NCBI GenBank assembly: GCA_019779905.1
Contig: JABAKE010000003.1
Location: 186,001 to 250,000 of the forward strand
Direction: 5' to 3'
From: Modestobacter lapidis
GTDB taxonomy: Bacteria > Actinomycetota > Actinomycetes > Mycobacteriales > Geodermatophilaceae
Length of the DNA: 64,000 nt
Numbering within the stretch: position 1 is the first letter of the stretch; the number at the start of each line of letters is the position of its first letter. The translations under genes were made by a program, and so were the position numbers. The notes under the pieces are model-generated. The model made no database searches. It saw nothing but the letters and a program-made list of their open reading frames with translations, and was not told where the DNA came from. Of the stretch, positions 51,377-59,561 are shown piece by piece.

Positions 51377-52029
51377 GGTGCCGCCACCACGCCCCCTGAG
51401 GGGCCACAGTCGCGACTTTGGCCCCTCGGGACGAACCGGACCCGGACACCGGGGCGCAGCAGCGCGGCCGGGTCGCGGGCCAGGTCGAAGACGGCGACGT
51501 CGGTGCGCCCGATCAGCTGCCAGCCGCCGGGTGACGCGCGCGGGTAGACGCCGCTGAACCCCCCGGCCAGCGCGACCGACCCCGGCGGCACCCGGGTGCG
51601 CGGTGTCGGCCGGCGCGGCACGTCCCAGCCGCCGCCGTCCTGGGTGAGGTAGCCGAAGCCGGGGGCGAAGCCGCAGAACGCCACCGTCCACTCCGCCCCG
51701 GTGTGCCGGTGCACCAGCTCGGCCGGGTCGGTGCCGAGCAGCCCGGCGAGCTCGGCGAGGTCGGCCCCGTCGTAGTGCACGGGCAGCTCCACGACGTCGC
51801 CACCGGCCCGGGCGTCGGGCCGGGGCGCCGTCGTCCGGACCGCCGCCGCGACCGCCGCGAGCGTGGTCCGCGCCGGGTCGGTCACGAGGAGGACCGTCCG
51901 CGCGGCCGGGACGACGTCGACCACGCCCACCGGCGGGCGGCCGGCCAGGGCGGCGTAGAGCGCCAGCACGTCGTCGAGGTCGTCGAGCTCGACGAGCAGC
52001 GCGGTGCTGCCGCTGGGGAGGAGCCGCAT
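51373..52029 (-). CDS. pxpB: 5-oxoprolinase subunit B
   Basis: A 218-residue PxpB subunit. Signatures are LPVHYDGADLAELAGLLGTDPAELVHRHTGAEWTVAFCGFAPGFGYL and RVPPGSVALAGGFSGVYPRASPGGWQLIGRTDV. The ATG at 52029 overlaps the pxpA stop, and its stop overlaps pxpC, so the three subunits are translated together. Confidence 0.92.
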   Translation of the reverse strand: MRLLPSGSTALLVELDDLDDVLALYAALAGRPPVGVVDVVPAARTVLLVTDPARTTLAAVAAAVRTTAPRPDARAGGDVVELPVHYDGADLAELAGLLGTDPAELVHRHTGAEWTVAFCGFAPGFGYLTQDGGGWDVPRRPTPRTRVPPGSVALAGGFSGVYPRASPGGWQLIGRTDVAVFDLARDPAALLRPGVRVRFVPRGQSRDCGPSGGVVAAP

Positions 52030-52781
52030 CAGCGCGCGAACGGGGCGAGGCCGGTGCCGGCGGCGGTGAGCGCGGCACGGACCTGCCGGGCGATCCCGAC
52101 CGCACCGCGGGTGTCGCCGTGCACGCAGATCGAGTCGGGGGTGAGCACCAGCGGGCGGCCGGCCACGTCGGCGATGGGCTCGCCGGCGGCCATCGCCACG
52201 CACCGCCGGGCGATCTCTTCCGGGTCGTGCAGCACGGCGCCGTCCAGCCGCCGGGACACCAGCGTGCCCTCGGGTGTGTACGCACGGTCGGCGAATGCCT
52301 CGGCCACGGTGGTCAGGCCGGCCTCGGCGGCCAGCCGCAGGAAGACCGAACCGGGCAGGCCGAGCACCGGCAGGGTCGGGTCGAGGTCGACCACGGCGCG
52401 GACGACGGCGGCGGCCTGCTCCTCGTGGTGCACGATCGCGTTGTAGAGCGCCCCGTGCGGCTTCACGTAGCGCACCCGGGAGCCGGCCACCCGGGCGAAG
52501 GCGTCCAGTGCCCCGACCTGGTAGATGACGTCCTGGGTGAGCGCGGCCGGCTCGACGTCGATGAACCGCCGGCCGAACCCCGGCAGGTCGCGGTAGCCCA
52601 CCTGCGCGCCGATCGCCACGCCGCAGGCCACGGCCTGCTCGCACACGCGCCGCATGATCGAGGCATCACCGGCGTGGTAGCCGCAGGCGACGTTCGCGCT
52701 GGTCACCACGTCCAGCAGGGCCTCGTCGTCGCCGAGGGCCCACTGCCCGAATCCTTCGCCGAGGTCGGAGTTGAGGTCCAT
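52029..52781 (-). CDS. pxpA: 5-oxoprolinase subunit A (LamB/YcsF)
   Basis: A 250-residue LamB/YcsF-family protein. It opens [39 protein letters not shown], with conserved Asp and His, then [12 protein letters not shown] and [22 protein letters not shown] is 9 nt before the ATG at 52781; the alternative ATG 9 nt upstream would sit inside that site. First gene of pxpABC. Confidence 0.93.
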   Translation of the reverse strand: MDLNSDLGEGFGQWALGDDEALLDVVTSANVACGYHAGDASIMRRVCEQAVACGVAIGAQVGYRDLPGFGRRFIDVEPAALTQDVIYQVGALDAFARVAGSRVRYVKPHGALYNAIVHHEEQAAAVVRAVVDLDPTLPVLGLPGSVFLRLAAEAGLTTVAEAFADRAYTPEGTLVSRRLDGAVLHDPEEIARRCVAMAAGEPIADVAGRPLVLTPDSICVHGDTRGAVGIARQVRAALTAAGTGLAPFAR

Positions 52782-52946
52782 GGGCGGCATCCTCCTCGGG
52801 AAAACCGGTCGATGACCGGGCGGATCGGGGTGACCGCCAGGCACCGCGTCACCAGCCACGCCGGCCGGCAGGTCGCGACCAGCCTGCCGGGTGCGCGCCG
52901 ACCGTAGGGTCGGCGGGGACCGCCCGGCAATCCGAGGAGCCCCGCG

Positions 52947-53861
52947 ATGACGGCTCCGGAACGCCCCGCCCGGCCATCGGGCGCCTACCGTGCTGGCGTG
53001 CCGGACCCCGGGACCGCCGACCGCCCGGGCCCGCCCGCCGAGGTCGTCTCCCGGCTGCGGGCGGCCGGCTGCGTGTTCGCCGAGGAGGAGGCGGAGCTCC
53101 TGGCGGCTGCCGCGGCCGGCCCGGCCGAGCTCGACGACCTGGTTGCCCAGCGGGTCGGCGGCCTGCCGCTGGAGCACCTGCTGGGCTGGGCGGAGTTCTG
53201 CGGGTTGCGGGTCGTCGTGGGACCGGGTGTCTTCGTGCCGCGGCGGCGCACCGGATTCCTGGTGCGGCAGGCCGCGGCGCTCGCACCGGGCCCCGCGGTG
53301 ATCGTCGACCTGTGCTGCGGTTCCGGGGCGGTGGGCGCCGCGCTGCTCGACGTCCTGGGGCCGGCGGAACTGGTCGCCGCCGACATCGATCCGGTCGCCG
53401 TCGGGTACGCCCGCCGCAACGTCGAGCCGCGCGGTGGGCAGGTGGTGGAGGGCGACCTCGACGCGCCGCTGCCCGCCGGCCTGCGCGGTCGGGTCGACGT
53501 CCTGGTCGCGAACGCGCCCTACGTGCCGACCGGCGCGATCGCGCTGATGCCCCCGGAGGCCCGCGACCACGAGGCGCGGGTCGCGCTCGACGGCGGGGAC
53601 AGCGGGCTGGACGTGCAGCGGCGGGTGGCGGCCGCGGCGCCACGCTGGCTGGCCCCGGGCGGGCACCTGCTGATCGAGACCAGCGAGGCACAGGCGCGGT
53701 TGACGGCCGCGGCGGTGACCGCCGCCGGCCTGGTCGCGTGGGTGGTGCGCGACGAGGACCTGGACGCGACCGTGGTGATCGGCGCGGCCCCCACGGGCGT
53801 GGCGCCCGGTGGCCTGGGCCGGTCACGACCGGCGGATCGGCTGCCGATGGGGACGCCGTGA
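52947..53861 (+). CDS. PrmC-like N5-glutamine methyltransferase (TIGR03704 type)
   Basis: A 304-residue SAM-dependent methyltransferase of the HemK/PrmC group. The SAM loop is [15 protein letters not shown] (about 119-133), followed by [16 protein letters not shown]. Instead of the usual NPPY it carries NAPY (189-192), a hallmark of the subfamily of unknown protein substrate. Start ATG at 52947 with GAGGAG upstream; a GTG at 52998, 6 nt after TACCGT, is an alternative. Coupled to the next small gene. Confidence 0.88.
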   Translation: MTAPERPARPSGAYRAGVPDPGTADRPGPPAEVVSRLRAAGCVFAEEEAELLAAAAAGPAELDDLVAQRVGGLPLEHLLGWAEFCGLRVVVGPGVFVPRRRTGFLVRQAAALAPGPAVIVDLCCGSGAVGAALLDVLGPAELVAADIDPVAVGYARRNVEPRGGQVVEGDLDAPLPAGLRGRVDVLVANAPYVPTGAIALMPPEARDHEARVALDGGDSGLDVQRRVAAAAPRWLAPGGHLLIETSEAQARLTAAAVTAAGLVAWVVRDEDLDATVVIGAAPTGVAPGGLGRSRPADRLPMGTP

Positions 53862-54139
53862 CCCGACAGTTCGTCGCTGAGCACCCGGCGCGCAGCCCCC
53901 AGTGGTTCGACGCCGCCCACCAGGCCGACATCCGCGCGGCCTACGAACGCCTGCTCGACGGCGGCCTGACCGACCGCGGCGCCTTCGCGCCACGGCCCGA
54001 GCGGGTGCTGGAGCTCGGTCAGCTGGCCGCGGCCAGCGAGCTGCCGGCCCGGGCGGCGCTGCTCCGCTGGGGCGCGCTGCCCGCCGGTGTGCGTGCCGAG
54101 CTGCTGCACTCCTGGTACGGCGTCCGACTCGCCGCCTGA
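53858..54139 (+). CDS. Small conserved protein of unknown function
   Basis: A 93-residue protein, GTG overlapping the methyltransferase stop by 4 nt. HPARSPQWFDAAHQADIRAAYERLLDGGL and LLRWGALPAGVRAELLHSWYGVRLAA suggest helices. No family recognised. Its coupling makes it a candidate substrate or partner of the methyltransferase, though this is only context. Confidence 0.6.
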   Translation: MTRQFVAEHPARSPQWFDAAHQADIRAAYERLLDGGLTDRGAFAPRPERVLELGQLAAASELPARAALLRWGALPAGVRAELLHSWYGVRLAA

Positions 54140-54149
54140 CGCCGGCCGG

Positions 54150-54192
54150 GCCCCCAGCTCTCCCCGCAGCGGCGCTCGGGAGAGCTGGGGGC
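54150..54192. terminator. Bidirectional terminator, 15-bp perfect arms
   Basis: GCCCCCAGCTCTCCC (54150-54164) and GGGAGAGCTGGGGGC (54178-54192), loop 13 nt, between converging genes. Confidence 0.85.
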
Positions 54193-54215
54193 AAGGGCGG
54201 CCGGCTGTGCCGGGG

Positions 54216-54608
54216 TCACTGGGTCGGCGGCTCGTCCTTGCCCGACTCCTCGAGCTGGTCGGCGATCTCCTTGGTCTCGTGCACCGCCTTGTCGGCGTGC
54301 TCCGGCGGGCCGTAGACGGTGTAGAGCACCAGCGGGTTGGCGCCGGTGTTGAGGAAGTTGTGCTTCTTGCCGGCCGGGACGACGACCAGGTCGCCCTGCG
54401 CCACGTTCTTCTTCTGCCCGCCCACCACGGCCTGGCCGGTCCCGCTGACGAAGGTGAGGATCTGATCGGTGTCCTCGTGGGTCTCCTCGCCGATCTCACC
54501 GCCCGGCGGGATGGTCATGATCACCAGCTGGGTGTGCTCGCCGGTCCAGAGCACGCGGCGGAAGTCGGCGCTCTGCTCGGCCACGGTCGCGATCGTGAAG
54601 TGCTCCAC
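54216..54608 (-). CDS. Cupin-domain protein
   Basis: A 130-residue single-domain cupin. The metal site is in THEDTDQILTFVSGTGQAVVGG (His, Asp/Glu) and KKHNFLNTG (His). It may hold a metal with unknown activity. GTG at 54608 with GAGAGGG upstream. No neighbour hints at its pathway. Confidence 0.85.
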   Translation of the reverse strand: MEHFTIATVAEQSADFRRVLWTGEHTQLVIMTIPPGGEIGEETHEDTDQILTFVSGTGQAVVGGQKKNVAQGDLVVVPAGKKHNFLNTGANPLVLYTVYGPPEHADKAVHETKEIADQLEESGKDEPPTQ

Positions 54609-54881
54609 GGATGTCCACCCTCTCGGTCTGTCCCTCGGCGCGCGGCGGGAGCCGGCGGCCCGGAGGGACGTCGTCGACGTTCAGTCCGCCCCCGCCTACC
54701 CGGGACGGGAGGTGATCAAGCACCGGGATGATCACCGAAGCGCTGTTCGTGCACACCGGCCTGCGGCACAGTGGTACCGGCGGCGCGACGCCGGGCGGTG
54801 CCGGTGCCCGGGCTGCCCTACCGTGCGGGGCAGTGCGTCGCGGCGCGTACGGCCGACGCGCCCAGGAGACGGGAGACGACG

Positions 54882-55481
54882 ATGGGCGAGGGAACCGACC
54901 GGATGGGCGACGGGACGGGTGACGGGGCGGCAGGGGGCGCCGATCCGGCCGACCGGGCCGAGGTGGTCGCGGCGGAGCTGGGGCAGACCGCGCTGGACGA
55001 GGGCGTCGACGACGGTGACGTGCGCACGCACGTCACCGTCGACGGCGGGGTCGTCGTCGGCCACGACGGGTCCGAGTGTTCGCAGCAGGCGCTGGAGTGG
55101 GCCGCGGCCCTCGCCGAGCGGGCCTCCTGGCCGCTGCACGTCATCCGGTCCTGGCGGATGGTGACCGCGCCGCGACCGGCGACCTGGGAACCGGGCTACA
55201 TCCCGCCGATGACCGACTACGAGCGGGCAGTGCTCAGCGACCTGCAGGCCGACGTGGTGGCGGCGCTGGGCGCCGGCCGCGCCGCCGCCGTGCACTGCCA
55301 CGCGGTGCACACCGCCCCGGTCAAGGCGCTGATCGAGGCGGGCGCCGGGGCCGACCTGCTGGTCGTCGGGTCCCGCGGCCGGGGCGGCTTCCGCGGTCTG
55401 CTGCTCGGCGCGGTCAGCGACCAGATCGTCCACCACGCGCAGTGCCCGGTGACCGTCGTCCGGAGCCACCGCAAGGGCTGA
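54882..55481 (+). CDS. Universal stress protein (UspA family)
   Basis: A 199-residue single-domain Usp with about 55 extra N-terminal residues. The ATP-binding motif G-2x-G-9x-G-S/T is present as GSRGRGGFRGLLLGAVS, and HDGSECSQQALEWAAALA opens the domain. The N-terminal tail is acidic and Gly-rich. ATG at 54882 with AGGAGAC upstream. A tandem repeat follows the stop. Confidence 0.9.
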   Translation: MGEGTDRMGDGTGDGAAGGADPADRAEVVAAELGQTALDEGVDDGDVRTHVTVDGGVVVGHDGSECSQQALEWAAALAERASWPLHVIRSWRMVTAPRPATWEPGYIPPMTDYERAVLSDLQADVVAALGAGRAAAVHCHAVHTAPVKALIEAGAGADLLVVGSRGRGGFRGLLLGAVSDQIVHHAQCPVTVVRSHRKG

Positions 55482-55483
55482 CC

Positions 55484-55548
55484 GGCGGGAGGTGCCGGCG
55501 GGAGGTGCCGGCGGGAGGTGCCGGCGGGAGGTGGTGGCGGGAGGTGGT
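55484..55548 (+). repeat. Five tandem 13-bp repeats with Shine-Dalgarno-like cores
   Basis: Five copies of 13 bp: the first three are GGCGGGAGGTGCC, the last two GGCGGGAGGTGGT. Each has GGGAGGTG, complementary to the 3' end of 16S rRNA. The array lies between the usp stop and the next start. Confidence 0.85.
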
Positions 55549-55559
55549 GGACTGGGCCG

Positions 55560-56207
55560 GTGCCGACCCCGCCCGCCGTCCCGGCGCCCTTCATCAGGGC
55601 GCACACCCGCCTGGCCCGCCCCTCGGCCGTGCCCGAGGTGCAGGTGCACGCCGCCGACGACGTGGTCGCGCTGTGGGAGGCGATGGAGACCGATGGCGGC
55701 GGCGCCGGTGCGACGCTGCCGTTCTGGGCCGCGGCCTGGCCCGGGGGGCAGGCGCTGGCCCGGTACGTGCTCGACCACCCCGAGGTGGTGGCCGGGCGCC
55801 GGGTGCTGGACCTCGGCTCCGGCAGCGGCCTGGTCGCCGTCGCCGCGCTGCTCGCCGGTGCCACCGCGGCGGTGGCCAGCGACGTCGACCCGTACTCGCA
55901 CGCGGCGATCCCGCTGAACGCGGAGGTCAACGGCGTGCGCGGGATCGAGGTGGTCGGCGACGTGCTCTCCGGCGGGCCGCCGGACGTGGACGTCATCCTG
56001 GCCGGGGACGTCTGCTACGACCGGGAGATGACCCAGCGGGTGCTGCCGTGGCTCTGGACGGCGTGGGTGGCCGGGCGCACCGTGCTGCTGGGTGACCCGG
56101 GGCGTCGCTACCTGCCCGGGGAGGGGCTGGTCGCCGTGGCGGAGTACGACGTCCCGGAGGTCGACGAGGACCAGGTCCGCCGGACGACGGTGTGGCGTCT
56201 CCCGTGA
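55560..56207 (+). CDS. Class I SAM-dependent methyltransferase
   Basis: A 215-residue methyltransferase. The SAM loop is VLDLGSGSGLVAVAALLAGATAAVASDVDP, and DVILAGDVCYDREMT follows where PrmC would have its NPPY. It resembles the METTL/ETFB-lysine methyltransferase group; the substrate is unknown. I take the GTG at 55560 (MPTPPAVPAPF), 12-14 nt after the last repeat core; the frame is also open through part of the repeat to a GTG at 55518. Confidence 0.82.
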   Translation: MPTPPAVPAPFIRAHTRLARPSAVPEVQVHAADDVVALWEAMETDGGGAGATLPFWAAAWPGGQALARYVLDHPEVVAGRRVLDLGSGSGLVAVAALLAGATAAVASDVDPYSHAAIPLNAEVNGVRGIEVVGDVLSGGPPDVDVILAGDVCYDREMTQRVLPWLWTAWVAGRTVLLGDPGRRYLPGEGLVAVAEYDVPEVDEDQVRRTTVWRLP

Positions 56208-56243
56208 CCCGCGGTGGCATCCGGCGGAATGTGGCGCACGACA

Positions 56244-56273
56244 TTGTCACGGACAGGTAACGGCCTCTACGTT
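56244..56273 (+). promoter_or_regulatory. Promoter of the riboswitch transcript
   Basis: TTGTCA (56244-56249), 18 nt, TACGTT (56268-56273). The start expected 7 nt later coincides with the beginning of the aptamer. Confidence 0.6.
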
Positions 56274-56280
56274 GGGGTGC

Positions 56281-56392
56281 AGTCCGGCCGGACGTCTCCT
56301 CCCCGACCGGGGAGCCCGCGCCGGGTGCCGCCGAGTCGCCGCACCAGCTGACCCGGTAGGTGGCTGTGGAAGAACGGAGAGCCGTCGCATGG
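56281..56392 (+). ncRNA. Probable c-di-AMP riboswitch (ydaO/yuaA class)
   Basis: Two conserved blocks of the ydaO class are readable: GGGGAGCCC-GCGCC-GGGTG near 56309-56326, and CCGAGTCGCC...CAGCTGACCCGGTAGG near 56331-56360, followed by GGAAGAACGGAGAGCC. In streptomycetes the same class precedes rpfA-type cell-wall hydrolase genes, as here. Boundaries are approximate; a covariance search was not possible. It fills the first part of the 417-base gap 56208-56624. Confidence 0.8.
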
Positions 56393-56476
56393 CGCGCCTG
56401 CACCTCTGCACGACGCCCTGCAGTCCGCCGCGCTGCGGCAGATCCCGCGCCCTGGACACCTGACCCGGCCGTTCGT

Positions 56477-56520
56477 CCGGACCCCCGCGCGCCGCCCGGC
56501 GCGCGCGGCGCGGTGTCCGG
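56477..56520 (+). terminator. Hairpin between riboswitch and gene (expression platform)
   Basis: CCGGAC (56477-56482) pairs with GTCCGG (56515-56520), and GCGCGCCG (56487-56494) with CGGCGCGC (56497-56504), forming one long GC hairpin. The rest of the leader to 56624 shows no other clear structure or gene. Confidence 0.6.
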
Positions 56521-56624
56521 CCGGATGCAGCCAGCCCGTCGTTCCCGTACGCCCCGCTGCACGCCCCGCTGCCTCCCCGGCGGCGCGCGGCCGGCGGCCA
56601 GCCCTCCCGGAGCTCACGCACCCC

Positions 56625-57488
56625 ATGGACCACCGCACCTCCCTGCCCACCGCGCCCACGCAGATCCTCGAGCAGCAGTCGCCCGCCGCCGACGCCGCCA
56701 CCCGCTCCCGGCGCCGCCGTCGTCCACCCACGGGCGTGCGCCGCCCCGTCGCCTTCCTCACCGCCGCGGCCGCCGGTGCCGTGGTCGTCGGTGTCGTGGT
56801 CGCCGGTGAGCCGGCGGCCTACGCCGAGGCGATCACCCAGCCCGCCAGCGTGGCGGAGCAGCTCGAACTGCAGGGCCAGTCGGCCAGCAGCATCGTCGAC
56901 GCCGAGCTGCCCGACCGGCTCGGCGAGCTCGTCGCCACCCGCAGCCAGCGCGAGGCCGAGCGGACGGCGGCGGCGCAGGCCCAGGCCGCCGCCGACCAGG
57001 CCGCGATCGATGCCCGGCTCGCCGAGGAGGCCCGCCTGGCCGAGGAGGCGCGCAAGGCGGAGGAGGCCCGGGTCGCCGAGGAGGCGCGCAAGGCGGAGGC
57101 AGCCCGGCAGGCCGAGCAGGCCCGGCAGGCCGAGCAGGCCGCGGCCGCCGCCAGGTCGAGCTCGTCCCGGTCGTCGGGGTCGTCGGGGTCGTCGGCCTCC
57201 GGTTCCTTCCAGGACTACGCCCTGTCCAAGCTCGGCGGCGACGCCGGCCAGTTCAGCTGCCTGGAGAGCCTGTGGGGCAAGGAGAGCGGCTGGAACCCCA
57301 CCGCGCAGAACCCGACCAGCACCGCCTACGGGATCCCGCAGTTCCTGAACTCGACCTGGGCCGGGACCGGCATCGCGAAGACCTCGGACGGCTACCGGCA
57401 GATCGACGCCGGTCTGATCTACATCGAGAACCGGTACGGCTCGCCGTGCGCCGCGTGGTCGCACTCGAAGGCCAACAACTGGTACTGA
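56625..57488 (+). CDS. Secreted transglycosylase-like cell-wall protein with coiled coil
   Basis: A 287-residue protein. Basic residues (RRRRR) precede a membrane or signal segment at about 42-60 (VAFLTAAAAGAVVVGVVVA). A long Ala/Glu/Arg coiled coil covers about 104-172, then a Ser-rich linker, then a lysozyme-like domain: CLESLWGKESGWNPTAQNPTSTAYGIPQFLNSTWAGTG, with Glu as probable catalyst, and two Cys (CLES, SPCAAW) likely forming a disulfide. It should cut or remodel peptidoglycan, and the c-di-AMP riboswitch in its leader would control it. No obvious ribosome binding site. Confidence 0.88.
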   Translation: MDHRTSLPTAPTQILEQQSPAADAATRSRRRRRPPTGVRRPVAFLTAAAAGAVVVGVVVAGEPAAYAEAITQPASVAEQLELQGQSASSIVDAELPDRLGELVATRSQREAERTAAAQAQAAADQAAIDARLAEEARLAEEARKAEEARVAEEARKAEAARQAEQARQAEQAAAAARSSSSRSSGSSGSSASGSFQDYALSKLGGDAGQFSCLESLWGKESGWNPTAQNPTSTAYGIPQFLNSTWAGTGIAKTSDGYRQIDAGLIYIENRYGSPCAAWSHSKANNWY

Positions 57489-57582
57489 CCGACCGCTGAC
57501 GACGACGGTGGGAGGCCCTGCTGCCCCGGATCGGTCGGTCGGCCAGGATGGAACGCTGCACCCTCTCGAAGGAGCACCGACC

Positions 57583-58182
57583 GTGGGCAGACACCGCGCG
57601 CAGGAACCCGACGCCAGTGACTTCGACGCCGCGACCAGCGCGCTGGAGGACGTCACCGGCGACTACACCGTCGACGCCGCGCACACCCGGATCGGGATCC
57701 GCGCGCGGCACGCCATGGTCACCACCGTCCGCGGGGCGTTCACCTCGTTCGCCGGCTCGGCGCACCTGGACACCGGTGATCCCGGCGCCAGCTCGGTCAC
57801 CCTGCGCATCGACGCGGCGAGCATCGACACGGGCAACGCCGACCGGGACGCGCACCTGCGCTCGGCGGACTTCCTGGACGTCGGCACCCACCCGGCCGTC
57901 ACCTTCGCCTCCACCGGCGTCACGCAGCTCGACGCCGACGTCTACCGGGTGACCGGCGACCTGACCATCAAGGACGTTCCGCGCCCGGTGGCGGTCGACT
58001 TCACCCTCACCGGGTCGGCGCTCGATCCCTTCGGCAACCTGCGGGTCGGTTTCGAGGGCGCGCTCGTGCTGCGGCGCAGCGACTGGGAACTCACCTGGAA
58101 CGCGGCGCTCGAGACCGGTGGCGTGCTGGTGAGCGACAAGATCCAGATCGAGTTCGACGTCTCGGTCATCAAGAACCCCTGA
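57583..58182 (+). CDS. YceI family protein
   Basis: A 199-residue YceI lipocalin-like protein that probably binds an isoprenoid. Core parts are GDYTVDAAHTRIGIRARHAMVTTVRGAFTSFAGSAHL, DAHLRSADFLDVGTHPAVTF and ITVTGDLTIKDV-like strands. No signal peptide is present, so it is cytoplasmic. GTG at 57583 with AAGGAG upstream. Confidence 0.9.
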   Translation: MGRHRAQEPDASDFDAATSALEDVTGDYTVDAAHTRIGIRARHAMVTTVRGAFTSFAGSAHLDTGDPGASSVTLRIDAASIDTGNADRDAHLRSADFLDVGTHPAVTFASTGVTQLDADVYRVTGDLTIKDVPRPVAVDFTLTGSALDPFGNLRVGFEGALVLRRSDWELTWNAALETGGVLVSDKIQIEFDVSVIKNP

Positions 58183-58216
58183 GCGCTCGCTGTGGCCCGG
58201 GCCACTGCCCGCAGGC

Positions 58217-58237
58217 TAGGGTGGCACTCAGTGCCAC
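58217..58237 (+). promoter_or_regulatory. -10 hexamer and perfect 17-bp palindrome before mftD
   Basis: TAGGGT (58217-58222) overlaps GTGGCACT-C-AGTGCCAC (58221-58237), which has 8-bp perfect arms. A protein bound here would cover the -10 and the expected start near 58230. GGGAG stands before the ATG at 58262. Confidence 0.65.
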
Positions 58238-58261
58238 GGTGAGTCGACAAGGGAGTCCGGT

Positions 58262-59491
58262 ATGGCGAACGCATGGTTCGAGTCGGTGGCCGAGGCCCAG
58301 CGGCGGGCGAAGCGACGGCTCCCCAAGGGGGTCTACGGGGCGCTGGTCGCCGGGTCGGAGCAGGGGCTGACCCTCGACGACAACACCATCGCGTTCGCCG
58401 AGCTCGGGTTCGCCCCGCACGTGGCCGGGTTGAGCAACGAACGCCGGCTCGCCACCACCGTCATGGGGCAGGACGTCTCGATGCCGGTGCTGATCAGCCC
58501 GACCGGCGTCCAGGCGGTGCATCCCGACGGTGAGGTGGCGGTCGCCCGCGCCGCCGCGGCCCGCGGTGTGGCGATGGGCCTGAGCTCGTTCGCCAGCAAG
58601 CCCGTCGAGGAGGTTGTCGCGGCCAACCCACAGACCTTCTTCCAGATGTACTGGGTGGGCGACCGCGACGCGATGACGGCCCGGATGGAGCGCGCCCGCC
58701 GGGCCGGCGCCGTCGGCATGATCGCCACGCTCGACTGGTCGTTCGCCTACGGCCGGGACTGGGGCAGCCCGTTCATCCCCGAGCGGATCAACTTCGAGGC
58801 GGCGCGCAGGTACGCGCCGCAGGTGCTGCTCAAGCCGCGCTGGCTGCTGGACTTCGCCCGGTCGGGCAGCGTCCCCGACCTCACGGTGCCCAACATGGTC
58901 GCCGACCCCGGTGACCCCGCGCCCACCTTCTTCGAGGCGTACGGCATGTGGAACCAGTCGCCGATGCCGTCGTGGGACGACGTCGCCTGGCTGCGCGAGC
59001 AGTGGGACGGGCACTTCATGCTCAAGGGCGTCATGCGGGTCGACGACGCCAAGCGCGCCGTGGACGTCGGCTGCACGGCGATCTCCGTCTCCAACCACGG
59101 CGGCAACAACCTGGACGGCACGCCGGCCAGCATCCGGGCGCTGCCGGCGGTCGCCGAGGCCGTGGGCGACCAGATCGAGGTGCTGCTCGACGGCGGCATC
59201 CGCCGCGGGAGCGACGTGGCCAAGGCTCTCGCGCTCGGCGCCAAGGCCGTGATGATCGGCCGCGCGTACCTGTGGGGTCTTGCCGCCAACGGCCAGGCCG
59301 GGGTGGAGAACGTGCTCGACCTGCTCCGGGACGGGCTCGGCTCGGCGCTGACCGGGCTGGGTCGCGACTCCGTCCAGGACCTCAGCGCCGACGACCTGGT
59401 GGTCCCGCAGTCCTTCGAGCGGCACCTGGGGGAGCCCGGCGAGGACGCACCGATCGTCCCGCGGTCCTCGGTGAACCGCGCCCGGCGCTGA
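58262..59491 (+). CDS. mftD: MftD-like FMN-dependent dehydrogenase (pre-mycofactocin synthase family)
   Basis: A 409-residue alpha-hydroxy-acid oxidase-fold protein closest to Rv0694/MftD: ELGFAPHVAGLSNERRL, VMGQDVSMPVLISPTGVQAVHPDGEVAVARAAAARG, MGLSSFASKPVEEVVAANP, and MLKGVMRVDDAKRAV. The FMN site and catalytic His lie in ISVSNHGGNNLDGTPASI. In mycofactocin synthesis MftD oxidises the peptide core to the redox-active form. No mftA, mftB, mftC, mftE or mftF is nearby, so either it works in trans or has another job. Confidence 0.85.
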   Translation: MANAWFESVAEAQRRAKRRLPKGVYGALVAGSEQGLTLDDNTIAFAELGFAPHVAGLSNERRLATTVMGQDVSMPVLISPTGVQAVHPDGEVAVARAAAARGVAMGLSSFASKPVEEVVAANPQTFFQMYWVGDRDAMTARMERARRAGAVGMIATLDWSFAYGRDWGSPFIPERINFEAARRYAPQVLLKPRWLLDFARSGSVPDLTVPNMVADPGDPAPTFFEAYGMWNQSPMPSWDDVAWLREQWDGHFMLKGVMRVDDAKRAVDVGCTAISVSNHGGNNLDGTPASIRALPAVAEAVGDQIEVLLDGGIRRGSDVAKALALGAKAVMIGRAYLWGLAANGQAGVENVLDLLRDGLGSALTGLGRDSVQDLSADDLVVPQSFERHLGEPGEDAPIVPRSSVNRARR

Positions 59492-59508
59492 GCCTGCTCA
59501 GCACCACC

Positions 59509-59561
59509 GACGAGGGGGCATCCGATGAGGGGGCAGGGCGAACGGCGGGCGCCCCCTCGTC
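59509..59561. terminator. Terminator with two alternative left arms
   Basis: GACGAGGGGGC (59509-59519) pairs perfectly with GCCCCCTCGTC (59551-59561). GATGAGGGGGC (59524-59534) can pair with the same right arm apart from one G-T pair. It lies between converging genes. Confidence 0.6.

Noticed and set aside
55484-55548. Tandem repeats as a CRISPR or iteron origin
   Set aside because: Units are directly adjacent without spacers, and no replication initiator gene is near; the Shine-Dalgarno-like core explains them better.
58221-58237. HrcA/CIRCE element
   Set aside because: GCACTC is shared with CIRCE, but CIRCE arms are 9 nt apart; here the spacer is a single base and no heat-shock gene follows.
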